From Shewanella sediminis HAW-EB3 (GTDB lineage: Bacteria; Pseudomonadota; Gammaproteobacteria; Enterobacterales; Shewanellaceae), in assembly GCF_000018025.1 (NCBI RefSeq), contig NC_009831.1:2604001-2668000 (forward strand): DNA of 64,000 bases, given 5' to 3'. The translations under genes and the position numbers were made by a program. The notes under the pieces are model-generated. The model searched no databases and was not told the origin of the DNA. It worked only from the letters and a program-made list of their open reading frames with translations. Below are positions 1 to 9,540 of this stretch, in pieces (position 1 is the stretch's first letter; each line of letters opens with the position of its first letter).

Positions 1-162
1 AATAGAGGCATCTATTCCCGGTTTTTTTTGCTTTTAATAAATGAGCCTAGGGCTATACACAGCTTAGCTCTCTAGTCTGTTTATTCTCATTGTTCGCAAC
101 TAATATTATCTATACCAATAAAATCCAAGCTAACTAAAAAATTGTTTATTTGGAGAGGTTAT

Positions 163-561
163 ATGAATACCTTACAAGTTTTTGCAGCCCCCTTAGGCCG
201 CTTTTTGATAGCAATTATTTTCTTTCTGTCTGGCGTCACTAAGGTTACTCAATATGCAGGCACTCAAGGCTACATGGAATCGATGGGCGTTCCAGGAGCC
301 TTGTTACCTTTGGTGATCCTTACGGAAGTCATTGGCGGAGTCGCAATTATCATTGGTTGGAAAACCCGCTACGCAGCTATAGCACTGGCCGGTTTTAGTG
401 TTTTAGCCACTGTGTTTTTTCATAATGATTTCAGTGTTCAAGCTGAAATGATTAGTTTCATGAAAAACCTGGCAATTGCCGGTGGTTTTTTGATGATATT
501 CGCCAATGGACCAGGCTCATATGCATTGGATAATCGATTAAAGAAGAAATATAACGAATAA
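163..561 (+). CDS. DoxX family inner-membrane protein
   Basis: A 132-residue, very hydrophobic protein with about four membrane segments. The start FLIAIIFFLSGVTKVTQY, with a Gly after the first helix and a helix-breaking loop, is typical of DoxX/SURF4-like proteins, and the length fits. The ATG at 163 is chosen over an upstream in-frame TTG at 142 because GGAGAGG lies just before it. Family members have been linked to quinone-dependent redox and oxidative-stress processes, but no reaction can be assigned here. The gene stands alone, with no partner close enough to suggest an operon. Confidence 0.8.
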   Translation: MNTLQVFAAPLGRFLIAIIFFLSGVTKVTQYAGTQGYMESMGVPGALLPLVILTEVIGGVAIIIGWKTRYAAIALAGFSVLATVFFHNDFSVQAEMISFMKNLAIAGGFLMIFANGPGSYALDNRLKKKYNE

Positions 562-1003
562 AAGTGCCATTCAGTATGAAAACGACGGCTCGACATGCAG
601 CTAAACATTACTGTTTTAGGCATTTTTGCCGTTAATAGCGTAAAATTAAATAAATGCTCCTACGGTCGGTAGAGCATCGCGGGCGATCGTGTTTATTATT
701 GTTAAATACTTGCGCTTGCAAGTTTGTTCAAAATATTTGATTCAAAGGCCTCTGTATGTTGATAGTGCTTTTAATCATCATCGATTTTTAATGTTCACGT
801 TAAACGTATGTAGCTTTGTTACCGATAACATAGGGAGGTTAGGTTTAAGGCTACACCTGATTGAGAGAAAAACTATTGTTCAAAATTTTTGTACCTCATT
901 GTCAAATCATTCCGATTTTATGATCCCAATGTAAGGCTTATTGTATGGTCAATGCGTTACCACTAGGGGAAACGCCCATACAAATTGATATTGGGAAATT
1001 ATT
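562..1003. other. Intergenic, no gene seen
   Basis: About 440 bp between the DoxX and NmrA-like genes. It is AT-rich with small GC-rich patches near 660-690. An 81-codon open frame at 689-934 has no ribosome site and no protein-like composition. The promoter of the downstream gene probably lies here, but no convincing -35/-10 pair could be fixed. Confidence 0.5.
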
Positions 1004-1909
1004 ATGTTGTCATCAATCTTAAGAAATATTTTGAATAAAGAGACTGTTTTAATTATCGGCGCAGCTGGTAATAACGGTGTTGCGACCATTGAATCACTGG
1101 TCAACAAAAACATCTCTAAGTATCGAGTTCGGGCCGCAGTTCGCAGTCAGGAAAAAGCACAAAATCTTCAAAATAGGTTTCCTGAAATAGAAACGGTTAT
1201 TATCGATCTCGACAAGCCGGAAACACTTACCGCAGCTTACAAGAATGTGACTAAGGTGTTTATGATCCCCGGTAATGTTGAGAATCGACAACAGCATTCA
1301 GAAAACGCAGTTGACGCTGCCGTTGCAGCAGGTACGGTTAAACAATTTGTGTATTATTCTGTCGTTGGTGCTGAGTATGAAGCTATATTGTTCGGCAAGC
1401 AGTTCCGTGCAGGTGAGAAGTATCTGGAAGCCTCAGGCCTCAACTGGACTCATCTACGTACAATTTTCTTTCAGGATAATTTTCACGGTTGGGCCGAAGG
1501 AATCAAGCAAGGTGGCCTATATTTTGGTATTCGTGAAGGGCAATTTGCACCACTTAATGTCGCAGATATCGGTGAAATGGCGGCGAACCTTCTGACAACA
1601 GACGGCCATCAGCATAAAGCCTATAATGTCACCGGGCCAGAGCTCCTGTCAGGTCAGGATATGGCGGATGTCTTCACTGATGTTACTGGCAAGACTGTGA
1701 GTTATGTTTCACCTTCTACAGAAGATACTCTCGATTCTCTGTTAAATACCGGCTGGCCAGAGTGGCAAGCAAAGGGGATGCTTGAATTGTTCGAGGTATT
1801 TGCAACTAACCAAGCGGCTATGGTTAGCCCCGATGGTGAGCTGTTGATGGGACGTCCGATGACGAAGATGAAAGATTATATTGCGGCGAATAAAACAGCA
1901 TTTATCTAA
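1004..1909 (+). CDS. NmrA-like NAD(P)-binding protein
   Basis: A 301-residue atypical short-chain dehydrogenase fold protein. A Rossmann dinucleotide-binding motif, IIGAAGNNGVAT, lies at about residues 17-28. It is followed by a basic stretch (RAAVRSQEK) that would favour NADP(H), and by the NmrA-family pattern VKQFVYYSVVGAE, F(R)AGEKYLEASGLNWTHLR and YNVTGPELLS. NmrA/HSCARG-type proteins act as redox sensors or as NAD(P)H:quinone oxidoreductases; which applies here cannot be told. A short N-terminal extension precedes the first beta strand. A terminator follows directly, so it is transcribed alone or ends a unit. Confidence 0.85.
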   Translation: MLSSILRNILNKETVLIIGAAGNNGVATIESLVNKNISKYRVRAAVRSQEKAQNLQNRFPEIETVIIDLDKPETLTAAYKNVTKVFMIPGNVENRQQHSENAVDAAVAAGTVKQFVYYSVVGAEYEAILFGKQFRAGEKYLEASGLNWTHLRTIFFQDNFHGWAEGIKQGGLYFGIREGQFAPLNVADIGEMAANLLTTDGHQHKAYNVTGPELLSGQDMADVFTDVTGKTVSYVSPSTEDTLDSLLNTGWPEWQAKGMLELFEVFATNQAAMVSPDGELLMGRPMTKMKDYIAANKTAFI

Positions 1910-1920
1910 TTACCGATTAA

Positions 1921-1965
1921 AGCAGCCTCCCAATTCAGCATTCTGAGCTGGGAGCCTGCTTTTTT
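1921..1965 (+). terminator. Rho-independent terminator after NmrA-like gene
   Basis: A 12-bp imperfect inverted repeat (AGCAGCCTCCCA / TGGGAGCCTGCT, one mismatch) with a 16-nt loop is followed by a run of T. It lies 11 bp after the stop codon of the plus-strand gene. It may also attenuate minus-strand readthrough from the end of the cobamide operon. Confidence 0.8.
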
Positions 1966-2043
1966 AGGTTCTGGTGGCAATTAAATAAATTGTCTGCCGT
2001 TCATCGCAGCAATCTATTTCCAATGTTCAGGTGCTAATTCTAT

Positions 2044-3060
2044 CTAAGCCGACATGGACCAGATCTGATAGGGCTTTGGTTTAGATGAGATCAATTGCTG
2101 TTGAATAGTGATGGCTTGTTGCCAACTGAAAAGGTTTTGTTTTGAGACCTCATGAACCAGAAAATTGGGTTCAATAGTATTAATTAGGCTGGAAAGTTCA
2201 GCATTATTAAACCCATTGTGAGGATCCAGGCCCGAGATATGTTTCAGAGCGATATCGAACTGTGACCAGAACTCACTACAATTTTGATAACTGGTTTGAG
2301 ATTGCTCGCTTGGACAGCTTTTAATCTCTGAATCAGAGGTCAGATTGCTGTTGAGATGCAGGGTCTTTATCTCCGAATTTAGATCTAGCTGGTGTAATCT
2401 ATTCATTAAAAATGATATCGCGCCAGACTCATCATTTAGGCTCTTATTCGTCGCCATCATATGGCCTGTATCAAAACAGATCCCGCATTTGGCATAGTTT
2501 ATCCGGCTTCTAAGGTCGTCATACTCCTGTCTGCTATCCAGCCGGAAACTTTGTTTCCACCACATGTTTTCAAGCAGCAGCCAACCTTTGAATTGACTTC
2601 GTTTAAGCGCTAAGTTGAGCAGTTCGGCACACGCCGTGAAGGTGTCGTCCAGTGTCCAGGGGAAATTCTGGCTGAACAGGTGCTCCATGTCGCAATCCAT
2701 GGGATGGAAAACCGCGTAGGGCGCATTGAGCTTAGCGGCGAGGTTGAGCTGACTGACCATAGTATTCACTATATGATCGGAATCTTTGCCGCCATAGAAC
2801 TGCTCAACGGTCTGCCAGTCACCGAAGATCTTAAGTAACCTGCTGCTGTCGTTATAGAGCATAGGCGTTAATATGGGGAATGATTGCAGATGAAAGCCGC
2901 CGACGAGCTTAGCGGGAATATCCTCGGCATTGAGCACGCCGTGGGGATAGATCTCGAAACCTGACAGACTCATGTTACTGAGCCATTGCCCGGCGCTGCT
3001 CCAACTATTGAACAGGTGGCCGGGTTTTGGGGTAACGGTAATATTAGCTAACTGCTGCAT
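2044..3060 (-). CDS. cbiR: CbiR-like TIM-barrel protein, probable cobamide remodelling hydrolase
   Basis: A 338-residue protein of the xylose-isomerase-like TIM barrel (AP endonuclease 2, PF01261) type. Visible signatures are YAVFHPMD (beta-strand His), GWLLLENMWW (metal-ligand Glu) and CGICFDTGHMM (Asp, His metal ligands), plus TLHLNSN and FLVHEVS near the end. Members of this superfamily named CbiR hydrolyse the phosphoribosyl bond of cobamides so that the lower ligand can be replaced. The position as last gene of a cobamide salvage operon, 26 bp after cobO, supports that role. The start at 3060 is chosen because AAGGAG lies just upstream; an in-frame ATG at 3078 has none. The function is inferred from fold plus context. 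A sugar-phosphate epimerase is the alternative. Confidence 0.6.
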   Translation of the reverse strand: MQQLANITVTPKPGHLFNSWSSAGQWLSNMSLSGFEIYPHGVLNAEDIPAKLVGGFHLQSFPILTPMLYNDSSRLLKIFGDWQTVEQFYGGKDSDHIVNTMVSQLNLAAKLNAPYAVFHPMDCDMEHLFSQNFPWTLDDTFTACAELLNLALKRSQFKGWLLLENMWWKQSFRLDSRQEYDDLRSRINYAKCGICFDTGHMMATNKSLNDESGAISFLMNRLHQLDLNSEIKTLHLNSNLTSDSEIKSCPSEQSQTSYQNCSEFWSQFDIALKHISGLDPHNGFNNAELSSLINTIEPNFLVHEVSKQNLFSWQQAITIQQQLISSKPKPYQIWSMSA

Positions 3061-3086
3061 CGCTTCTCCTTGCCGCATCGACCGGG

Positions 3087-3671
3087 CTACCAGTCGAGCC
3101 CTTTACGTGCCTTGAGGCCCTGATGAAAAGCGTGCTTCTCGGGGCGCACCTCACTAACGGTATCGGCATACTCTTTTAGCTCCCGATGGGCCGCTCTGCC
3201 TGTGATAACCACAGACATCTCTTTGGGTCGCTGCTTAAGCGTGGTAATGACCTCATCGAGATCGATAAAGTCCCAGGTGATCATGTAAGTAAGCTCGTCC
3301 AGCAGCACCATATCCAGCTGTGGATCTTGCAGCCAAGCCTTGGCTTGTTGCCAGGCCTGCTGTGCGGCGAGTTTGTCCTTGGCTTTGTCTTCGCTGTTCC
3401 AGCTGAAGCCGGTCGCCATGGTATGAAAGGGTACGCCGCGGGACTCAAGCAGGTTACGTTCGCCGCACTCACCGACACCTTTGACGAATTGCACCACGGC
3501 GACATCCTGTTTGTGGCCCAAGGCGCGGACGATATTGCCAAACCCTGCGGTGGTCTTGCCCTTACCGTTACCGGTAATGATCAGCACCTGACCACGCTCC
3601 TCTTGAGCGTTTTCTACGGCTTTTTCGACATTTTCTTTGTGTTGCTTCTGTTTTTTAGGGTTATAACTCAT
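3087..3671 (-). CDS. cobO: Cob(I)alamin adenosyltransferase (CobO/BtuR type)
   Basis: A 194-residue cytoplasmic enzyme that transfers the 5'-deoxyadenosyl group of ATP to the cobalt of reduced corrinoids. The P-loop GNGKGKTT lies near residues 34-41 and the Walker-B-like MVLLDELTY follows; both are standard for the CobA/CobO/BtuR family, and the length is normal. The basic, lysine-rich N-terminus is also usual. It overlaps the stop of cobS by 4 bp, so the two are translationally coupled. It prepares imported cobinamide or cobyric acid for the later CobU/CobS steps. Confidence 0.95.
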   Translation of the reverse strand: MSYNPKKQKQHKENVEKAVENAQEERGQVLIITGNGKGKTTAGFGNIVRALGHKQDVAVVQFVKGVGECGERNLLESRGVPFHTMATGFSWNSEDKAKDKLAAQQAWQQAKAWLQDPQLDMVLLDELTYMITWDFIDLDEVITTLKQRPKEMSVVITGRAAHRELKEYADTVSEVRPEKHAFHQGLKARKGLDW

Positions 3672-4444
3672 GGGGATACCGTTATTTGAAAGTGATAGAT
3701 AACAAAAAATATCAGACCTGCGATCTCGACTATCTGCTGTGTGGCGCCTAAGGTGTCGCCGGTATAGCCCTGGATATGGCGCTGCATCAACTTAATCATG
3801 GCGATAAATGTCAGCAGCCAGACAGTGAGTAATGCAAGCGCGGCAGATAGGGGCAAGAAAGCCAATGGCAGCGCGCCGCAGATGCAGAGAATGAATCGGT
3901 TTCTCAGTGGCAGTGCGGCGTCTTTTTGTGGTGTCTTGTTGTCACTGTCACAGTCCCTGGCATAGGGAAGATAAACGGCCACCAGCCCGGCAACTGCTCG
4001 GCTGCCGGCATGACAGATAATCAGGGCGCTGCAGGCCGCTGACAGTGAGAGCTGTGACAGGGCCATAACCTTGATGGCAAAAGAGGCGACGAGCGCTAAT
4101 ACCCCATAGGCACCTATCTGGCTGTCTTTCATGATGGCAAGTTTACGGCTGCGCTCCCAGCCACCGCCGAACCCATCACAGAGATCAGCCAGCCCATCTT
4201 CATGAAATGCACCGGTCAGCAGTATTATCCCCACCAGAGTCAATACCACCGCCAGCTCTTGTCCCATCAATGCCGTGAAGGTATAGAGCAAGCAAGCTGC
4301 GATAACACCGATAAACAGGCCTATCAGGGCGAACCAGCGACTGGCCTGGGCGATAGCTTCGCTGTCTTTCCCTACCCATTGAGGCATAGATAAGCGGGTG
4401 AGAAAGCTGGCGGCAGCGAGAATGGCGCCCAGATGTCGCTTCAT
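3668..4444 (-). CDS. cobS: Adenosylcobinamide-GDP ribazoletransferase (cobalamin synthase)
   Basis: A 258-residue polytopic inner-membrane enzyme that joins adenosylcobinamide-GDP to alpha-ribazole (5'-phosphate). CobS signatures are FLTRLSMPQ near the N-terminus and the acidic motif GAFHEDGLADLCDGFGGG, which binds Mg2+. GDTLGATQQIVEIAGL is near the C-terminus. The ATG at 4444 is chosen because it overlaps the cbiA stop as ATGA and gives the canonical N-terminus; a longer frame reaching 4522 adds non-conserved residues encoded inside cbiA. Confidence 0.95.
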   Translation of the reverse strand: MKRHLGAILAAASFLTRLSMPQWVGKDSEAIAQASRWFALIGLFIGVIAACLLYTFTALMGQELAVVLTLVGIILLTGAFHEDGLADLCDGFGGGWERSRKLAIMKDSQIGAYGVLALVASFAIKVMALSQLSLSAACSALIICHAGSRAVAGLVAVYLPYARDCDSDNKTPQKDAALPLRNRFILCICGALPLAFLPLSAALALLTVWLLTFIAMIKLMQRHIQGYTGDTLGATQQIVEIAGLIFFVIYHFQITVSP

Positions 4445-5805
4445 ATCGAGGCTCCATCTGTACAATTGAGTTGACCCAGAAAGAGTCGACAAACCAGCTG
4501 TGGTGAACTTGGCAGATACCAATGAACATAGGAGGCGAGGGTGTTGCGGTGCAGATACACCCGCTCCTGCATTCGGGTTTTACCCGCCTGGGATGCAATT
4601 GCGATTGGTAGCTGAGTTATATCAGATTTGGAGTAGTGGAAGCAGTGTCCGGTCAAGCTATGGCCAATGATTTCGGCGCTAAGCATACCCAGACCTTGCA
4701 GTTTATCCTGCATCGATGCTTTGCCTGGCAATGCGCCCACCATATCGGTCGTCTCTCCGCTCTTCGTCGTCAATTGATCCAGCAGATAGAGCATGCCGCC
4801 ACATTCGGCCAGGGTTGGTTTATTACTCTGAATGTGATGTTTGATAGAGGTGCACATTGAGATGTTCTCGCTCAGTGCTTTTAGGTGTAGTTCCGGGTAG
4901 CCTCCGGGAAGATAGAGGCTGTCAGCCGTTGGTAAACTCTTGTCGTTAATTGGGGAGAAATATTGAATCTGAGCACCTAAGCTTTCAAGCAGGGTGATGT
5001 TGTCCTGATAGATGAACGAGAAGGCGGCATCTTTGGCTACGGCTACGGTTTGGCCACTAAGATGCTGGGATGCCAAATTTGATACTGGTGCTGAGGATAA
5101 AAAATTGTCCGATTCACTGTCAGGTGCTTCAAAACAGACGGGGGCAGGTAGCGGCAGTACGCAGCTGTCTCCCAGGGCTTTCGCGGCTCTGTCCAACCAC
5201 TCGTCTATCCCCTCTATCTCGCTCGCCTGTACCAGGCCAAGATGTCTTTCCGGTAGGGCGAGGCTGCTGTCCCGCGGCATGGCACCACAAAACTCGATGC
5301 CATCAGGCAGGCTATCTTCAAGCATGGCGGCATGCCCCGGGCTGCCTACATAGTTGGCGATAACACCGAACAGGTTGACGTTATCCTGATAGTGGGCAAG
5401 ACCATAGGCGATCGCCCCGAAGGTTTGTGCCATCTTGGCTGCGGGGATCACCGCAAGCAGTGGAATACCGAATTTGGCGGCAAGGTTAGCGCTACTGTTG
5501 GCCCCATCGAACATGCCCATCACACCTTCGATAAGAATCAGATCGGCTTCCAAGGCGGCCTGATAGAGGTGCTGTCTGCAGATGGTTTCGCCCATCATGC
5601 CTAGATCCAGTTGATGGGCAGGAGAACCGCTGGCGAATTCATGAAAGATAGGGTCGATAAAGTCCGGTCCGGTTTTAAAGACTCTGACTTTCTTGCCCCG
5701 GTTGCTCCAATACCTTGCCATGGCGGCGACCAAGGTGGTTTTACCGCTGTCGCTACCTGGCGCCGTGACAAACAGGGCGGGGCAATAGGCGTTATCTAAG
5801 CTCAT
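4441..5805 (-). CDS. cbiA: Cobyrinate a,c-diamide synthase
   Basis: A 454-residue ATP- and glutamine-dependent amidotransferase that amidates the a and c side chains of cobyrinate. The N-terminal dethiobiotin-synthetase-like domain has the P-loop TAPGSDSGKTT and KTGPDFIDP. The C-terminal class I glutaminase domain has LYLPGGYPELH and the nucleophile Cys in LAECGGMLYL. It abuts cobQ (the last base of one start codon shares the other gene's stop region) and overlaps cobS. Its presence without any ring-synthesis genes suggests it acts on incompletely amidated corrinoids, or is a remnant of a fuller pathway. Confidence 0.95.
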   Translation of the reverse strand: MSLDNAYCPALFVTAPGSDSGKTTLVAAMARYWSNRGKKVRVFKTGPDFIDPIFHEFASGSPAHQLDLGMMGETICRQHLYQAALEADLILIEGVMGMFDGANSSANLAAKFGIPLLAVIPAAKMAQTFGAIAYGLAHYQDNVNLFGVIANYVGSPGHAAMLEDSLPDGIEFCGAMPRDSSLALPERHLGLVQASEIEGIDEWLDRAAKALGDSCVLPLPAPVCFEAPDSESDNFLSSAPVSNLASQHLSGQTVAVAKDAAFSFIYQDNITLLESLGAQIQYFSPINDKSLPTADSLYLPGGYPELHLKALSENISMCTSIKHHIQSNKPTLAECGGMLYLLDQLTTKSGETTDMVGALPGKASMQDKLQGLGMLSAEIIGHSLTGHCFHYSKSDITQLPIAIASQAGKTRMQERVYLHRNTLASYVHWYLPSSPQLVCRLFLGQLNCTDGASI

Positions 5806-7262
5806 TAGCGCCAGCCCTCGATGCCGCTAAACAACGAATCAAGATCTAACGACTCCTCCAGACTATCGGCGAGCCGGTTAAGGTTCTCTTCTCTGAGCGC
5901 CGACATATCCTGTGCTTTTTGTTGCTGGTAGCCTGCCCAATTGAGCAGTGCATTACAGGCGTCTGGCTCATCGAAGATGCCATGCAGGTAACTACCCAGT
6001 ACTTGATTGTCACAACCTAGTGCGCCGTCGAGCTGGCCATTTAAAGTAACAGGTTGCAATTCATTTACCTCACTGACACCGGCATGTATCTCGTAGCCTG
6101 TAACCGGATGAGTTTTGCCATTCAGCTGCAGTTCACCACTTACCTGTTTTAAGGTTTTTTGAGTATCAAGAGTGGTTGTAACGTTGAGATAGCCAAGCCC
6201 TTCACTATTGCCCTGTTCTCCTTCGACGCCATGGGGATCATCAATGCTGCGACCGAGCATCTGATAGCCGCCACAGATCCCGATCAACTTTCCGCCAAAT
6301 CTAAGATGACGAGCGATCTGCTTGTCCCATCCGCGATCTCTGAGCGCCATTAGATCGCCGCGGACACTCTTGGATCCGGGGAGAATAATTAAGTCTGCAG
6401 GCGGCAGATCATCACCGGGCTTAACAAAGCAGAGATCGACACCGGGGTGAAGTCTCAGGGCATCAAAATCGGTATGATTACTTATTCGTGGCAGGCCGGG
6501 AACGACGATCTTAAAATGGGTATCATCATCGAGCTGCTGCTGATTGATGGCATCTTCCGCCTCCAGATACAGACCATGCAGATAGGGCACAACGCCCAGC
6601 ACAGGCACGCCGGTTTTTTCGGTGAGCCAGGTAAGGCCGCTTTCCAGTAGGGTGACATCGCCTCGGAAACGGTTGATGATAAAGCCCTTAACCAACAGCT
6701 TCTCTTCATCGGACAGAAGATCGAATGTGCCATAGAGGTGCGCGAAAACGCCGCCTCTGTCGATGTCGGCAACGATCACCACAGGCGTCTTTGCCGCTAG
6801 CGCAAAGCCCATGTTGGCAATATCGTGTTCGCGAAGATTAACTTCTGCAGGGCTACCCGCGCCTTCGACCAATCTGGCCTGCATACCTTTTCCCAGGAAC
6901 TCGAAACTTTCTAATACCATCTCGAGCAGTTGGGGTTTAAAGGTGTGGTAACTGACGGCATCCATATCCTCTATGGCCTTGCCGCGAATGATCACCTGAG
7001 CCCCCGTATCGGTATTGGGTTTAAGCAGTACCGGATTCATATGCACGCTCAAGGGGAGGTTGCAGGCCTGCGCTTGTACAGCCTGGGCTCGGCCAATCTC
7101 GCCGCCATCGGGGGTGACGGCGCTGTTGAGTGCCATATTTTGCGGCTTGAAAGGGGCCACGGCGATACCTTTACGTGCCAGAACCCGGCAAAGCCCGGCA
7201 ACCATAACGCTTTTACCTGCATCACTGGTGGTGCCTTGCACCATCAATTTATATCCGCTCAT
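5805..7262 (-). CDS. cobQ: Cobyric acid synthase
   Basis: A 485-residue amidotransferase (CobQ/CbiP) that amidates the b, d, e and g side chains to give cobyric acid. The start [20 protein letters not shown] contains the P-loop, and [11 protein letters not shown] is a family signature. The triad-type glutaminase domain shows [11 protein letters not shown] with the nucleophile Cys, and GSYLHGIFD with the catalytic His near the end. Length and domain order are standard. It overlaps cobT by 4 bp, consistent with coupled translation. Confidence 0.96.
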   Translation of the reverse strand: MSGYKLMVQGTTSDAGKSVMVAGLCRVLARKGIAVAPFKPQNMALNSAVTPDGGEIGRAQAVQAQACNLPLSVHMNPVLLKPNTDTGAQVIIRGKAIEDMDAVSYHTFKPQLLEMVLESFEFLGKGMQARLVEGAGSPAEVNLREHDIANMGFALAAKTPVVIVADIDRGGVFAHLYGTFDLLSDEEKLLVKGFIINRFRGDVTLLESGLTWLTEKTGVPVLGVVPYLHGLYLEAEDAINQQQLDDDTHFKIVVPGLPRISNHTDFDALRLHPGVDLCFVKPGDDLPPADLIILPGSKSVRGDLMALRDRGWDKQIARHLRFGGKLIGICGGYQMLGRSIDDPHGVEGEQGNSEGLGYLNVTTTLDTQKTLKQVSGELQLNGKTHPVTGYEIHAGVSEVNELQPVTLNGQLDGALGCDNQVLGSYLHGIFDEPDACNALLNWAGYQQQKAQDMSALREENLNRLADSLEESLDLDSLFSGIEGWR

Positions 7263-8335
7263 GCAACGTTTTCCTTTAATGACAGGTTTTTATCTAAGAA
7301 ATTATTAAGATGACAGTGAACGGCCTGTTCCAGTGACTCGATGATTACCTGCTCACTCCACCCCAGTTCTTCGGCAAGTACCAGACAGCCTCCCAGACCG
7401 CAGCCTTCGACCACTTGCCCCTGCTCATAGACATTGAGACAGTCCATTACAGAGGCATTAAAACTGGTGTTATTGGCGTTAATGACATCGTCATCGCCTA
7501 AGTGTTTTATGATGTGAAGCCCGTCGCCCTTGAGTACCCAGCGTGTTGTAGAAATGGTGACGGCTTGTTTGAACTCTTGTGCTCGTCTTGCGCCTAACAG
7601 TGGTGCTACAAACATCATGCCGCCGGCAAACTGGGGTAGCGGCAAGTGAGCGGGCCACTGACGAACAAGACCACAGATGGCTTGTTGAATTTCGTCATGA
7701 AATTGCGTATCCGCCAGAAGTATATCCAGCTCAAACTTTTCATTGTCATGAAGATACACTTGCTCAAGCTGTGTCAATATTGCGGATTTACTGGCTAACT
7801 TCTGTTTGTCCAGTGTGCTGCCCGCCGGAGAGAGGCGTAAGCCGGTCAGCAGTCTCAGCCAGAGTGTGGAAAATGTCGTGCCTCCGACGCCGCATTCGGC
7901 CAGGATGCTGATGCAGTTACGTTCTGCCTGAGAAGTAAGAGTTGGCAGAAGATGTTCATTGACTAAGTTATCGGTGTCGCTATTGATGCCGCCAAAGTGC
8001 TGATTAACACTGAGCCATTCTTGCGACTCGACCTGAGGCTGAGGCACATTGAAGTTGAAGCTATTAAACTCTATCCGGTAGCCAGCCTTGTAAAACATTC
8101 TAAGCAGACCTCGGGTCAGGACAGCCGGGCTGACGCCGCGATTAGAGAGCAGACCATCACCGCTTAGCTGTATCCCGGGCAGGGGCGTCTTGCTTTGGCC
8201 GGAGGTGATAAGCTCACTATCTCTGGTGGGAGTGAGGTGCATAAGGTTTTGGCCCACGCCCGCATCGGAGAGTTGATGGAGACCGGGAAGATGGGTCGCC
8301 GCGCCGTTTAAGATATTAAAACAGATCGTTTTCAT
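7259..8335 (-). CDS. cobT: CobT-like phosphoribosyltransferase of the archaeal/cyanobacterial type
   Basis: A 358-residue enzyme expected to move the phosphoribosyl group of nicotinate mononucleotide to dimethylbenzimidazole, giving alpha-ribazole phosphate. It does not carry the usual proteobacterial CobT start (PPGSLGRLE). Instead it has features of the TIGR00303 group known from archaea and cyanobacteria: an N-terminal stretch ending in [13 protein letters not shown], the loop [16 protein letters not shown] (normally GE.VPGGTTTAL), a Gly-rich [11 protein letters not shown] and the [11 protein letters not shown] segment. Base-accepting residues cannot be judged by eye. Its place between cobC and cobQ fits nucleotide-loop assembly. 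Confidence 0.75.
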   Translation of the reverse strand: MKTICFNILNGAATHLPGLHQLSDAGVGQNLMHLTPTRDSELITSGQSKTPLPGIQLSGDGLLSNRGVSPAVLTRGLLRMFYKAGYRIEFNSFNFNVPQPQVESQEWLSVNQHFGGINSDTDNLVNEHLLPTLTSQAERNCISILAECGVGGTTFSTLWLRLLTGLRLSPAGSTLDKQKLASKSAILTQLEQVYLHDNEKFELDILLADTQFHDEIQQAICGLVRQWPAHLPLPQFAGGMMFVAPLLGARRAQEFKQAVTISTTRWVLKGDGLHIIKHLGDDDVINANNTSFNASVMDCLNVYEQGQVVEGCGLGGCLVLAEELGWSEQVIIESLEQAVHCHLNNFLDKNLSLKENVA

Positions 8336-8977
8336 TTAGTTATCCATCAAAGAGTTAAGAGATACGCTCGGATTGATTAAGCCTTGAAGCTGCGGCCACA
8401 GGGTGTCTTCTTCATCGATATAGGTGTTGAAATGCAACAGCGCCGCATGCTCGAGCTGAACCCGACTCAGATGTGGGTTGCTCTCTTGAGTGCTACACAG
8501 AAGCCATGCCAGGACCATCCGCATCACTCCTGAATGACAGACGATTAACAGACGCTGGCCTCTGTACTTACGGCTTAGCTCATCGATACTCGTCGTCAGT
8601 CGTTTCAATAGATCTGAAGTTGACTCGCCGTTTGGTGGCGTGTGTTTAAAGGGGGCGTGCCAATATTGGCCGTAAGCTTGCTCCGGGTCTTCCCATAGCC
8701 TGGCGATGCTGTCGCCATCCCAATGACCGAAATCGAGCTCTTGCCAGGCCGCATCGATGAAAAGGCTGCTGTTATGTTTTTGGGCCAGGTTCTGGGCGTA
8801 TGCCTGACACCTGACAAGCGGCGAGCTGATGATGATGTCGAATGCCAGTGAGTCACTGCTCTGATCCATCTGCTGCCAGCCTTTAGCCGTCAGCGGCGGG
8901 TTGGTACGGCCGAGGAGGCAACCTGATTGCTCTGGGAGTCCATGGCGCAGCAGGGTAAATTGGGTGTCGTTTTTCAT
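8336..8977 (-). CDS. cobC: Alpha-ribazole phosphatase, histidine phosphatase family
   Basis: A 213-residue phosphoglycerate-mutase-like phosphatase. The catalytic LLRHGLPE lies at residues 9-16 (His 12 nucleophile) and the second catalytic His is in LLIVCHSGVMRMV. ELDFGHWDGDS matches the usual proton-donor region. In this operon the expected substrate is alpha-ribazole 5'-phosphate or adenosylcobalamin 5'-phosphate. It overlaps cobU by 4 bp and abuts cobT. Confidence 0.88.
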   Translation of the reverse strand: MKNDTQFTLLRHGLPEQSGCLLGRTNPPLTAKGWQQMDQSSDSLAFDIIISSPLVRCQAYAQNLAQKHNSSLFIDAAWQELDFGHWDGDSIARLWEDPEQAYGQYWHAPFKHTPPNGESTSDLLKRLTTSIDELSRKYRGQRLLIVCHSGVMRMVLAWLLCSTQESNPHLSRVQLEHAALLHFNTYIDEEDTLWPQLQGLINPSVSLNSLMDN

Positions 8978-9540
8978 ATGGCACCTTTGTCGGTTGTTTT
9001 GCTATCCGGTTTACGATGTTGAGACGAAGCTTTAGCGGGGTCTTTCAATCGAGTCGTGAGCCCGCCCTGACAAAAGTTGACCCTATCGGCAATGGCGGCA
9101 ATCTTCTGGTGCATGAGTCCACTTGAGGTCACAAACTGCTGACTCATCTCATCATCCGGGATCAGGCTTTGACCCACCTCGGTACTGACCAATACCAGGT
9201 GGCATTGAAGTGAGGTGAGTGTGTGGCAGAGTCGTTCGATCTCATCTATTAAACAATGTTCCGCCATAAGCTGATTGGTGAGCCAGAGCGTCAGACAATC
9301 GACGATGATCACGCTCTGTTTTGCATCCAATTCAGTCAGGCTTGAGGCCAGTTCCAGAGGGATCTCTGCGGTTATCCAGTCATTGGGTCTCTGCTCACGG
9401 TGCAGGGCGATACGCTCCGCCATTGAGACGCTAGCTGTTGCCGTCGCTATATAGGTTGTCGGGAGGTCAAGATCACTCACCTCTTGCTCGGCTAACCCTG
9501 ACTTACCACTTCTGGCACCGCCGATATATAAGCTGATCAT
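8974..9540 (-). CDS. cobU: Adenosylcobinamide kinase / phosphate guanylyltransferase, copy 1
   Basis: A 188-residue bifunctional CobU/CobP enzyme. The P-loop YIGGARSGKSGLAE lies at the N-terminus, RIALHREQRP carries the His that is guanylylated in the family, and SVIIVDCLTLWLTN is the Walker-B region. EVGQSLIPDDEMSQQF is also typical. It has a C-terminal tail rich in Lys and Ser beyond the usual end. It is one of two cobU genes in the operon; both keep the key residues. It overlaps btuF and cobC. Confidence 0.93.
   Translation of the reverse strand: MISLYIGGARSGKSGLAEQEVSDLDLPTTYIATATASVSMAERIALHREQRPNDWITAEIPLELASSLTELDAKQSVIIVDCLTLWLTNQLMAEHCLIDEIERLCHTLTSLQCHLVLVSTEVGQSLIPDDEMSQQFVTSSGLMHQKIAAIADRVNFCQGGLTTRLKDPAKASSQHRKPDSKTTDKGAI

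Noticed and set aside
689..934. 81-codon open frame between DoxX and NmrA genes
   Set aside because: Starts without a ribosome site and has an unusual residue mix; looks like chance.
5012..5363. Open frames antisense to cbiA
   Set aside because: They lie wholly inside a well-supported gene on the other strand and have shadow-type composition.
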